From Anas platyrhynchos (lineage: Eukaryota; Chordata; Aves; Anseriformes; Anatidae), in NCBI RefSeq assembly GCF_047663525.1, contig NC_092617.1:3910501-3974500 (forward strand): a stretch of DNA of 64,000 nucleotides. The letters are read 5' to 3'. Below are positions 1 through 9,570 of this stretch, in pieces; position 1 is the stretch's first letter; every line of letters starts with the position of its first letter. The translations under genes were made by a program, and so were the position numbers. The notes below the pieces were generated by a model that worked only from the letters and a program-made list of their open reading frames with translations, did no database searches and was not told where the DNA came from.

Positions 1-1270
1 CAGTTGCATGGCCCTGCAGCCAGACACTTACCTTGTCAAGGGCTGTGCAGGTTTCTCCTGCAGGCAGCTCTCAGCATCCTCCCACTACCAACTGCCTCCA
101 AGCCCTCTCTCCTTCTCTCCTCTCCCCATGCCAGCTGCAGTCAGAGCCCCCAGCCCTACTGAGCTGTGCAGAGGAGCTGCTCCTGGGCACAGCTTTCTCT
201 CTGCTTCGTGGGACTTTCTGAAATGTGTTTTCTCTGCCCCACAAGCCCGGCCCAGCTCAGCAGCACAGCACCAGCCCAAGGCACTGCAATCACCCCTCTG
301 GGGGCTTTGCTGATGAGCCCACAAACCTCAGGCACTCAGAGACAATTGAAGACATCTCTCCAAAAGTGCAAGTCAGAGGGAAGATTCCTGCAGTGTCCCC
401 CTGAGGGCCAGCACTGACACAGCCTCCCTTGGAGCTCGTTAGAGCAGAACCCTGGAGGCAGTGAGGACAAGGAGACAAAGGCAATGTGAAGGTGACACAG
501 ATGTGTAGGAAACCTGGATGTGTGTCACCAAGCACAAGCGCCAGGCCTTGACCCCTGGTCTCTAGGAAGGGAGATCCTTTCCTTCACACCTTGCTCAGGG
601 CTCTTTGTGGGGCAGTAGGAGATGGGGATGTGCATGGCCAAGTGCAGGAGAATGGTACGACCCCTGCCTGCTTCATGGTTGGGGATGAGGAGGCAATGAG
701 GCCCTGGTGCTTTAACGATCAGCTGTCTCCTCATAGTCCTCAGTGGCAGAGACAACAGCCATAGCCATGGACACAAAGACCTGGGTCCTGTTGGGACTTT
801 GAACCTTGCCATAGCCCTTGCTCCTCTCCAAACCAGGTTAGTTGTAGAGAGTTACTGGTTAGTTGTAGACACTTGTCCTTGTGGTGTCATACCGGATCAG
901 AGCTGAGTATGGTAACTCAGATCTTCTTGGTGGCCATGCTCCTCAGAAGGCAGCTCTGTAGGAAGCTGCCCTGGTTCCTGCTGAGCAGGCACCACTGCTC
1001 GTATGACATCCCTCATGGTGCCCAGGCCCTCTTCCTCCTGTGTACTCAGCAGTGTCCCAGTCTGCTCTGATGTGTGGCGTTACTCTCTCTCGTTCAGGAC
1101 TGGGCTCTTCTCCTTGTAAATGTCTAGAGGTTTCTTTAGACAAAATCCTGTAGTTTCTCAAGCTCCCAACACACTGATGCTGTGTTCTGTCAGCTGTTCC
1201 TATCTGAAGGCAGACAGTTCAGCCTTCATGTGATTGTGCTGTCTCTGACAAGACAGCAGCATTGGGAGGT
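1..1270 (+). repeat. OR-upstream module, copy 1 (reads antisense to its OR)
   Basis: This low-copy segment matches 28487-29750 in the same order and orientation: a CT-rich stretch at 80-200, then cytosine-rich and CAG-rich sequence through about 1260. Shorter or rearranged copies lie upstream of every other OR in the window (15650-16080, 44570-44980, and inverted at 19510-20340, 35840-36200 and 49880-50230). By analogy it would be the 5' flank of a minus-strand OR lying left of the window. No credible gene is seen; the many short ORFs are not conserved between copies. Confidence 0.7.
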
Positions 1271-1405
1271 ACAGGGGACACAGAACCACACAGAATTGTC
1301 TAGGTTGGAAGAGACCTCAAGATCATCGAGTCCAACCTCTGACCTAACACTAACAAGTCCTCCACTAAACCAACATCGGGATAATACCGGAGTAACCAGT
1401 TGAAT
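1271..1405 (-). mobile_element. CR1 LINE 3'-end fragment
   Basis: On the plus strand it reads CAGAATTGTCTAGGTTGG followed by the usual CR1 3'-terminal stretch in reverse complement (AGAGACCT, GATCATCGAGTCCAACC). It interrupts the OR-upstream module: the related copy near 29750 lacks this insertion. It is a short 5'-truncated copy with no coding capacity. Confidence 0.8.
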
Positions 1406-1526
1406 GGAACTGCAACATAGTCACAGAAAGGTAATGCATGGAAGGCTGCCAGATTCTACTTTTTCTGTTGTTCATTCTCATGCATGCTGTCAGTTTCTTT
1501 GGAGCTGTGTCCTAAATGTTATGGGG

Positions 1527-1760
1527 CTGTGCAGGACAAAGTTAAAAGGGCCAAAGCCCAGCTGGAGCTTAATCAATCCATTCCTGTCAAAGACAATAAA
1601 CACTGCTTATAGAAATACTTCAAATAAAAGAGGATTAAGAACCATCATAAATTATTGGATGTGAGGGGAAACCTGGTGCCAAGAGATGAGGTAAAGGCTG
1701 AGGTACTTAATGCCTTCTTTGCCTCAGTCTCTAGCAGCAAGACCAGTTGTTCCCCTGGAT
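1527..1760 (+). mobile_element. CR1 LINE internal fragment, part of the upstream module
   Basis: The translated frames contain the linker region between the endonuclease and RT of CR1 ORF2 (AKAQLEL-type, then DVRGNLVPRDEVKAEVLNAFF). The same fragment, with the same ends, is at 29830-30060, so it was present before the module duplicated. Frameshifts and stops make it non-functional. Confidence 0.75.
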
Positions 1761-1809
1761 TTTTCTTCCTCCTCATGGCCAGTGCCCACCTTTTAGGGTG
1801 GTTTGTGTC

Positions 1810-1830
1810 TTTTTTTTTTTTTTTTTTTTT
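1810..1830 (+). repeat. Poly-T tract (21 nt)
   Basis: An uninterrupted T run inside the upstream module. The corresponding place in the copy at about 30110 has only ordinary T-rich sequence. Confidence 0.9.
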
Positions 1831-1857
1831 CTCCTGCTCTTTCCTACTACCAAAGCA

Positions 1858-2023
1858 GGCTCCATCAGGGTGGAAACCACTCCTGAAGTAGGCATCCCAA
1901 CCCAGCAGGCTCCTTGCGGCCTGTCAGCCAACCACACACAAGTCACCTCAGCAGCAGCTTCCAAGCCAGGGGCCTGCTGCTGGCCTTGCAGCTTCTTGGC
2001 TAGACACAGCCAAGCCTTGTGCC
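1858..2023 (+). repeat. Repeat A, first half, truncated by ERV insertion
   Basis: Repeat A is a roughly 0.4-0.55 kb unit found at least nine times in this window. Its full form here is 30140-30668. This copy follows the family up to CAAGCCTTGTGCC at 2011-2023 and then stops exactly where the ERV LTR begins. The rest of the unit does not resume after the ERV at 8816. Confidence 0.75.
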
Positions 2024-2532
2024 TGTGATAAATTAGTAGGGGTTTGTTCATTGTCCTTGAGAATTTAAAGAATCTACCGAGGAGATAAGGTTTCACAACT
2101 CACGGCATTGTAACATGGGGACAAATGGGGAAGGGGGGTTGGGTAAACATCCTTGTTAAAACAAAGATTCTGTAAGATACTACCCATCCACCGCAAGACA
2201 TCTTGTTTTGCCCCCACCTGAACACAAGCACAACGCGTGATCACCGGAGGAAGAATAATGAACCCCATCAACAGACTGCGCAGCCTCAGAACAAGTCTCG
2301 ACAAGTCGACAAGGCGACAGGTCTCGACAAGTCGACAGGTCTTGACAAGTCAACTAGTCTCGACAAGCCGGAACTTCAATGCTGTAAAACAGCAACACTG
2401 GAAAGGGGAATTTGTGTGCCATGGTGGAGCGGAGACTCCCCAGCCGCCCAGCGCTGTTTTGCTTGTGTCTGCTTACTTGATTAATAAAATAATTTCAATA
2501 GACCAGTAAATTGTGTGGTCTAACTTATAACA
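2024..2532 (+). repeat. ERV1 5' LTR
   Basis: It starts TGTGATAAATTAG and ends TTATAACA. A polyadenylation signal AATAAA lies near 2483. It is about 57 bp longer than the 3' LTR because of a short tandem expansion at 2294-2370. At the TATA position it reads TGTAAAA where the 3' LTR has TATAAAA, so its core promoter is probably weakened. Confidence 0.88.
2294..2370 (+). repeat. About 18-bp tandem repeat inside the 5' LTR
   Basis: Three to four imperfect copies of a unit like GTCTCGACAAGTCGACAG lie in the U3 region. The 3' LTR of the same provirus has about one unit at 8637-8655. Such U3 repeats often carry enhancer sites, but no specific factor site is claimed. Confidence 0.75.
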
Positions 2533-2535
2533 ATT

Positions 2536-2553
2536 TGGTGCCGTGACTCGGAT
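2536..2553 (+). promoter_or_regulatory. Retroviral primer binding site, tRNA-His type
   Basis: TGGTGCCGTGACTCGGAT begins 4 bases after the LTR end. It is complementary to the 3' end of tRNA-His including the CCA. It defines the direction of the provirus and its 5' LTR boundary. Confidence 0.88.
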
Positions 2554-2918
2554 GAAGGCAACCTGGTTGAAAGACCTTCGGAGGGGGCGCCTTGCTGTTA
2601 TCAGCGGCCTTCGCTAGGACTACTTTTATTCAGATCCTTCACCGACGAACCCAAAATTAGACACAAACAAATAAAACCGGTAAACCCCAGGCAATCTTTG
2701 TGCATGAAGCCCGAACAAAGACCCATGGGGTGGGTAAGTATAGGCCGGTGATCCGTTCAGTTGGTGTTGGGTATCCTGGAACACAACAAACGAGACGTCC
2801 AATTGCGGATGAAGTGAGTGTGGACCCCTCAATAGTGCGGTTCCCATATCCCGCGAGGGACTGGGCCACAAAAAGGGGGAAGCAATTCATGCGTGTGTGT
2901 GTGAAGGTGTTCCAGAAG

Positions 2919-3540
2919 ATGGGACAGAAGAAGAGTAAGCCTTCTGGTCCCATGGGTGGGGTAACGTCTGATGTTAGGTTATCCGGGATTAATGATTAAA
3001 AATTGGCAGGATTCCCCTTTTAGGAGGGGAAGGAATAAAGTAAAAATGATACATTATTGTGTTGAAGTTTGGTGTGGTAAACAGATTCGAGGAGACCACC
3101 TTTACTGGCCCATATTTGGGTCTTTTGAAGATTGGGTTTGTCAGGCCTAAATATTTGTGTAAACTCAAAGGAACCTTTTAGTTTGGAAGAAAGTGAATAT
3201 GCACGTTTGTGAATCAGCTCGGAAACTCGAGCCAATTTATATCCTTTAAAAGAAAAAGGAGGGGATGGGAGGCGTAAGAAAAAAACGAGAGCCCCACTGC
3301 CCCCCTATATTCCACCACCCCCACCTGCAGCCCCTCCAACTCCCGGGCTTCTTAATCTGCAACCCCAGGGAGATGCCAATAACAACTCTGATTCTAGCAC
3401 TCAGGGACCAGTGACTAGGAATATGTGGCCATCCCCATTAACTCCGGGGACGTCCGAGATTTTAAGAAAGAGACAGGAGGAGGGTAAGCGAGCTTTAATG
3501 GCAACTGGCATAATGTTTGCAGCTGCTGAGGAATAATTCT
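2919..3540 (+). pseudogene. ERV1 gag remnant
   Basis: The frame opens with Met-Gly-Gln at 2919, as in gammaretroviral Gag where Gly2 is myristoylated, but stops at 2997-2999. Further downstream, in pieces of different frames, a proline-rich stretch (about 3290-3360) resembles the segment between matrix and capsid. Capsid and nucleocapsid motifs were not found, so most of gag is deleted or decayed. It cannot encode a working protein. Confidence 0.65.
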
Positions 3541-4380
3541 AACTGGAACAATAACTGTACATTGTATATTGTATATACAAAAGCCCGGGCATTTTTGTTA
3601 AAGTGTTCTTTTATACATATGTTAATATGTAAATATGTAAATATGTAAATATAAGAACTGCCATTGAGGTGTATGTCTAAGGGAACAAAATTTGCCCAGG
3701 CATATTATCAGCTCATCAGGTTTAAATGTCCTCAGTGTAATTGTCTACAGGCAGTTAATTTACAGTGGTCTGATTTTACTTGTGTATCCATATATTGTGG
3801 ATTTTGGAGGGATTGGGATTGACTAGTAAAGAGCTTCTAGGAAAACGGTGGAATATTAACCACTGTAGATTACAATAGGAAAAGTTCAAAGCAAAGAAAT
3901 CCCGAGGAAAAGCCCCCTAGGATGTATACTAACACATTGGAGGGATATAGTGGGGTGAGAGGGTACAGAGAGTAAAAGAACTCTTATCAAATATTGTAAT
4001 CAATGGTGGCCACTTTATAAACTAGAGGATGGAGTGGAGTGGCCCCTAAATGGAACTATTAATTATAGCACCATATTACAGTCAATGTTGTTTTTGTGGA
4101 AAGAAGGAAAATGGGATGAAATATGGTATATTGATTGATATGTTGTTTCTGTATCTTGGAGGGAAAAGGTATGGAATTATGTTGGACCCTGACTGAGCCT
4201 TTGGTGCTGGTATTAGAAAAGTACAGGCTGGAGAAAGATAAAGGAAGTGTTAAAAGGGTTGCTGAAGGTGTTAAAGGTGTGGCATGCAGTATTTAACAGA
4301 GCTGTTTGAAATTGAATGAGCAGGGAAAGGTGATGTAGGCATTATCTAAGTAACAGTCTAGAAGTTTTGGTATATTTGCA
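3541..4380. other. Decayed ERV interior, no recognisable gene
   Basis: AT-rich sequence between the gag remnant and the GC-rich segment, with stops in all frames. It includes a short ATGTAAATATGTAAAT repetition at 3618-3650. It is probably rearranged gag/pol sequence, but no motif could be assigned. Confidence 0.5.
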
Positions 4381-4790
4381 TATTTGCTGTGGTGTTTGAT
4401 CAATTTCCCAAGCATCGGGGAGGGGGAAACAGCCTGCTCCGCCAGGGGCCTCTCCAGTGGCCGCAGGGGGGCTTTGGCTCCAGCGCCTGGAGCGCCTCCT
4501 CCCCCTCCTTCTGCACTGACTTTGGTGTCTGAGGGGGGGTTTCTCGGTCTCCCAACTGCTGTTGAGCCGCAGGTTTTTGTTTGTTTGTTTTCGTGGATGT
4601 GCTCTCACAGAGGCACGGACTGTATTGCTCATGGCTTGGCTCTGGGCAGCAGTGGGCCCCTTTAGGGCCAGATGAAATTGTCCCTTATCTACCATGGGGA
4701 GGTTTCTGTTTTTTGTTTTTGTTTTTTTTTTCACGGGGGCTGCCACTGCAGTTTCCCACCCCCACACCCCTCACACCCCCCGAACCTTGC
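4381..4790. other. GC-rich segment of unknown origin inside the ERV
   Basis: Base composition changes abruptly to GC-rich with G and C runs, then to T-rich tracts (4575-4590 and 4708-4731). No retroviral motif is seen here, although protease-like sequence follows at once. It may be a secondary insertion or a diverged gag portion. Confidence 0.45.
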
Positions 4791-6147
4791 CATCAAACCC
4801 AATACACTGGGGCAGCTAGGTCATTACTGACTTGTAAAGTATCAGGGATTAAATTAACTAATGAAACCCTAAATGTGATGGGGGTAGAAGGGGCTGGGAT
4901 AACAGTGCCACTTTTGGGGAATACCAAGCTGAGACCAGGGGATAAAATGATCACTGGGTAATTATTGTATGTACCCAAGGCAGGGACTAACTTGTTGAGA
5001 AGGGATTTGATGATTAAATTGGGCATCCAAATAGTAAATTGTTAGACTGGAATAACAGTGTTATTAATGGAGTGCTCTCAGGCCCTGAGAGCAAACATAT
5101 ATTCACCTCTGACTGGAAAGACCCTGAAATGGGGGCGGAAGCAACAATATAGGTGGACAATTTTACCTCAGGGGTTTACAGGGCCACCTATCTATTTGGG
5201 TAAGTTCTAAAAAGATTTTGGAACAATTACAACCTCCCAAGGAGGTATTAATGTTAACAAATATGTGGATTGTTTTCTATTGTCAGGACAGGAGAAAAGA
5301 GTTGTGAAGAAAGCTACTAACAAGCTATTTAACTTTCTGGGAAAGCAGGGCTTGGGAGTATTGAAAAATAAATTACAATATGGAGAAAGAGAAGTCAGGT
5401 ATTTAAGGCATCTAATGTCTGAAGGAAAACAAAGAATAAATGCAGAGAGGATTCAGGGAATTGTTGAAAATTAAGAAAGAACTAAAAAGTTTTAAAATAA
5501 AGATTTTTTTAAGGAATCAGGAGCTATGAAGTCTGAAGGAAAATGGATACTCCCTGATGGGAGAGAAATGCTGAATAAAGTGATAATGAGGCAAATATTA
5601 ACTGTTTTACATCAGAAGAGTCATTGGGAGGTGCAAGCAACGTATGATGTTGTTCTAAGAAAGCATGTCTGTGTAGGAATATATATTCTTTAGGGAAGCA
5701 CACATACAGAGGACATACTATATGTCAAAAGGTAAGTAAAAAGGTCTTCTGTAACCTACCTAGAGGGGGACGGGAGCCAGGGCTTTGACCTTTCCAAAGT
5801 ATACAGGTAGACTTTACTGAGTTACTTGTTTGTCCTAATTGACCACGTGACTGAATGGGTGTAAAGCTTTACTGCAAGGATTAATGCAGGCCTTAGAGAT
5901 TGAGTGGGATTTTCACAGCCCCTGGCACCCCTCCTCTTCTGGAAAGGTAGAGCGAATGAATGGTGAAATTAAGAAACAACTAACAAAACTTATGCTGGAA
6001 ACAAAGGCTTCTTGGGTAAAATGCTTACCCCTTGCACTGTTAAACATATGGACGCAGCCCAGAACTGATGTAGGAATTTCTCCTTTTGAAATACTATATG
6101 GTATGCCCTATGACTTGGACGTGCCACTTGATCACCCTCAATTCTAA
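4791..6147 (+). pseudogene. ERV1 pol remnant (protease end, RT pieces, integrase end)
   Basis: Pieces in several frames appear in the expected order. Near 4990 a retropepsin C-terminal-like LLRRDLM motif is visible. An RT LPQGF motif follows near 5170, then thumb/connection-type sequence at 5265-5474. Degraded sequence that may be the integrase N-terminal region lies about 5525-5690, and the end of the integrase catalytic core, with SSGKVERMNGE carrying the third acidic residue, is at 5884-6147. Most of the RT palm with its catalytic aspartates and the whole RNase H are missing. It is broken by stops and deletions. Confidence 0.75.
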
Positions 6148-6166
6148 TTATGGCTTGGAAAGAGAC

Positions 6167-6186
6167 TTTTTTTTTTTTTTTTTTTT
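6167..6186 (+). repeat. Poly-T tract (20 nt) between pol and env
   Basis: An uninterrupted T20 run directly after the integrase remnant, in sequence that should be retroviral coding or splice-acceptor DNA. Either slippage or an assembly problem could explain it. Confidence 0.9.
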
Positions 6187-7183
6187 AACACCACGATGGG
6201 AAAGACCCCTATGTTGTTTTGCTTACTACAGAAACAGTTGTCCGGACTGCAGAGAAAGGATGGACACATGCCATCCGTGTTAAAGGACCCATCTGTGACG
6301 AGAAGTGGGAGATCGCTCCAGGAAACAAAGACCTGAAGCTCACATTGCGATGAACTTAATAGGTACCGTGGGTTAAGGTAGAGGCTCTCCCCTGAGGAAC
6401 ACTACTGCTGCCAAGAAGAACTAAAACCTCGTAGTTGGCTGCAACCCAACTGACGAGTGAGGCAGAGGAGTGAATAAGTGGGGAAAGAAATGGGCCTCAG
6501 CCATTCCTATCGGTATTTGGGGGTTCTCGCAGTGATTTCATCCTGCATAGCGACTCAACACCACCCCCACCAACCTTTTAAATGGACTTTAAGTTGATTC
6601 GAAGATCAACAGGTTATTGTAACCCAGATAACATTGGGGGGGGGGCAAGCTTTACTTCTACACTATGTCAGCTGATCCCAAGGCCCCAATGCTGGGAATA
6701 TATGGGATTTTATATGTGCCCGAGTTCGAATCCTGGAAAGGGGTACTGCAACTCCCCTAATCAATATTACTGCAGCTATTGGGGTTGTGAGACTATAGCC
6801 CCTAGTTAGATACCGGGATACGGTAGAGATAAATACCCAAGGGTCCAATGGGGTCCATATGGGTGCATTCCACCGCAAGGGTGGGGAGGACGTGGAAACT
6901 GTAAATATCTCTTTTTAAATGTTACCCAACCCACGGATAGAGGGTGGAACATGGGAAGAGTGTGGGGAATAAGGTATACAGAACCTGGAACTGACAGGGG
7001 AGGACTCATACTAATAAAGAAGGAAAAACCCGGGACTTCCAAGGTAGTCAGGCCTAATAAAGAGTTATTAGGGGAAGGTTTGGTTGTCCAGACTGTAAAG
7101 ATACCTGGGACTGCCCAACCTACTACAGTGTTTTCTAATAAGTCGACAGAGTTATCCTTTCCCACACTGCTTCCAAGCATTGG

Positions 7184-7202
7184 AAAAAAAAAAAAAAAAA
7201 AA
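7184..7202 (+). repeat. Poly-A tract (19 nt) inside env
   Basis: An uninterrupted A19 run in the SU-coding remnant. It shifts the frame. Confidence 0.9.
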
Positions 7203-8343
7203 GAAAGGGGTTGTGCCCGAGAGTAGTATGTGGAAAGTTATAAATGCTAGTTTCCAGGTACTAAATCAAACTAATCCTGAGATAACTGAAGGGTGCTGGC
7301 TACGTGTAAGTGTTAAGCCCCCATATTATGAAGCTATAGGAGACATGGGGAGGTCTGAATATTCAAATGAGTCAAATCCTTCCAAGTACAGTTGGGGTCA
7401 GGAAATCGGGATAACTTTGACTCAAGTTACGGGAAAAGGTAGATGTATCGACACAGTTCCAAGAGATAAAAATGATCTGTGCCATGCCACTGAAAAAAAT
7501 GGGCCAAACACACAAATGGTTAATTCTTGCAAATAACACTAGGTGGGTATGTTCATCGTTGGGAGTCACTCCTTGCCTATCTTTAAAATTGTTTAGCACA
7601 TCTCATGATTTTTGTGTACAGGTGGTCATTATACCAAGGATTCTATACCACACTGAAGAGTATATGTATACCCATCACACAGTGGCTGAATACCATCTGG
7701 TAAAGAGGGAGCCTATTACGGCCATCACCTTAGCCACTTTAATGGCCCTCGGGGCTGCAGGTTCAACTGGAATTGCTTCCCTGATAAAACAAAGCCAGGA
7801 ATTTACTTTTCCACGGCAATTGCCGTAGACGAGGATCTGGGCCGTATAGAGCAATCAGTAATAGCTCTGGAAAAATTGGTTAGGTCATTATCCGAAGTGG
7901 TACTCCAAAACCATAGAGGGTTGGATTTAATTTTCTTACAACAAAAAGGACTGTGTGCAGCTCTATGTGAAGAATGTTGTGTATATGCAGATCATACTGG
8001 GGTGGTAAGAGATACAATGACTAAATTGCGGGAAGGATTAGAAAAATGCAAAAGGGAAAATGAGGCTCGTCAGAATTGGTATGAGTCCTGGTTTAATTAT
8101 TCACCTTGGCTTACCACACTATTGTCAACTATAGCGGGACCTTTACTACTACTAATAATAGCATTGACTTTTGGGCCATGTATTTTCAATAGGGTAATTG
8201 CAATTGTAAAAAGTCGATTAGAAGCTGCTCATCTTATGCTTGTGCATGCTAAGTATGAATCTCTTGAGCAGGAGGAGGACGACGTAGAATCTTTGATGCT
8301 CAGCAAGCAAATATTGCAAAAATTCAATGAACAAAATATGTTA

Positions 8344-8363
8344 GAAAAAGAAAAAGGAGGGAT
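8344..8363 (+). promoter_or_regulatory. Retroviral polypurine tract
   Basis: A purine-rich stretch (GAAAAAGAAAAAGGAGGGA) lies directly before the 3' LTR, the standard place for plus-strand priming. It overlaps the end of the env TM frame. Confidence 0.8.
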
Positions 8364-8815
8364 TGTGATAAATTAGTGGGGGGTTGTTCATTGTCTTTGA
8401 GGAATTTGGAGAATCTGCTGTGGAGATAAGGTTGTACAATTTAACGGCTTTGGTAAACGGGAGGATTAAGCAAGCAGATAGCAGGAGGGGGTGTTGGGTA
8501 AACATCCTTGAGTGAAACCAGACATCCTGCTTGCCGCTTCACTACCCCCACCTGAACACTAGCACAACGCGTGATCACCAGCAGAGGAACAACGATCCCC
8601 CTCTCTACAATAGACTGCGCAGCCTCAGCCAGTTCAACGAGTCTCGATAAGCTGGAACTCGACTGCTATAAAACAGCAGCCCTGGAAAGGGAAGTTGCGT
8701 GCTGTTGCGGAGTGGAGACTCCCCAGCCGCCCAGCGTTGTTTTGCTTGTGTCTGCTTACTTGATTAATAAAATAATTTCAATAGACCAGTAAATTGTGTG
8801 GTCTAATTTATAACA
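8364..8815 (+). repeat. ERV1 3' LTR
   Basis: It begins TGTGATAAATTAG and ends TTATAACA, like the 5' LTR, and is 452 bp long. It retains CTATAAAAC (near 8667) as TATA box and AATAAA (near 8767) as polyadenylation signal. It differs from the 5' LTR at many positions, which suggests an old insertion. Confidence 0.88.
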
Positions 8816-9570
8816 GACCCGTGACCCCTCACATCCATCTTTGCATGCCATATGACTGCATTGCAGCCTCACAGTTCTTGGCCTGCACTAAGGGCCAGAC
8901 CCAGTATGGTACCTAAAGGTAAGGGTTAGGAGAGGGGCTGAAGATGAGGAAGTCAATGCACAGGACCGGGGGAATCAGCTGTTAGGTGTTCATGCATGGG
9001 ATCAGGGGCTAGAGCTCACATTTCTGGGTTTGAGTTTAAAGAAAGATTTATTGGGATTGCTTGGTGTTCTGCTTTGGGTATCAGGTCTGTGGTTAAAGTA
9101 TGGAAAAGCTTTGTGATTTAGGGTTTGTTTAGTTCTTCCAATAATTCTAGGCCTAAGTTGAGCATTTAAATCTAGTGTTATGGACAGGGATCAATGTAAG
9201 CAAGAGAGTAAGGGTAAGGAAAAGAGGCTGTGGGCTGAGTTTTAGATTCAGTGCATACTTAGAAGTCAGGCATAGGAGTAGTCGATTCCTGTCTGGGTGT
9301 GGATTAGCATTTAAATTTAGGAATTAAGTTTACTTTTTGAAGCTGGGGAATAGCCTCATATAACTGTTTTAAGACACGGTTAGAGCAGTTTCCACATAGC
9401 ATGAACCCTCTTACATTTTAAAAAATACTTAATTTCACCTGGATAATCCCCTATTCCCTCCTCCAAGACTCACATTTCTCCTGACCAGGGCTTCTCCTGA
9501 CCTCCTTATATCAGTTATATTCTTAGGGGCATCTTTCTGGTGGCTTTCATGACCTTGGACTATCTGTCAA
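8816..9570 (+). repeat. Repeat B, copy 1
   Basis: A low-copy module containing a TTTATTGGGA...TTGGTGTTCTG...GGTCTGTGGTTA block at 9048-9090. Related copies are at 60906-61334 and 63161-63936 (+), and at 18276-18995, 22380-23215, 39469-40304, 48590-49215 and 55200-55745 (-). No protein-coding potential is conserved among copies. The first 150 bp after the ERV have no clear match. Confidence 0.6.

Larger units (their letters stand above)
6490..8376 (+). pseudogene. ERV1 env remnant (SU and TM)
   Basis: A start with a hydrophobic leader is at 6490 but meets a stop within about 100 nt. SU pieces follow in shifting frames to about 7540, interrupted by an A19 run at 7184-7202. Around 7705-7790 a basic cleavage-like site precedes an Ala/Gly-rich fusion-peptide-like stretch, in a frame that ends at 7828. 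The TM ectodomain continues in another frame at 7876-8376. That 166-residue ORF holds the immunosuppressive-domain-like region, a C-X6-CC motif with an additional Cys inside the loop, a membrane-spanning segment at about residues 75-97, and a long cytoplasmic tail. Frameshifts prevent a complete Env. Confidence 0.82.
2024..8815 (+). mobile_element. Class I (gammaretrovirus-like) endogenous retrovirus, tRNA-His primed, defective
   Basis: The provirus has two related LTRs (2024-2532 and 8364-8815), a primer binding site complementary to tRNA-His just after the 5' LTR, a polypurine tract before the 3' LTR, and gag, pol and env remnants in order. All genes carry stops, frameshifts or large deletions, and gag capsid and most of the RT are missing. 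The LTR ends are TG...CA. No target-site duplication is visible: the left flank ends in TGTGCC and the right flank begins GACCCG. tRNA-His priming together with a gammaretroviral-type Env TM subunit places it in class I. It is AT-rich compared with the OR modules around it. Confidence 0.88.
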
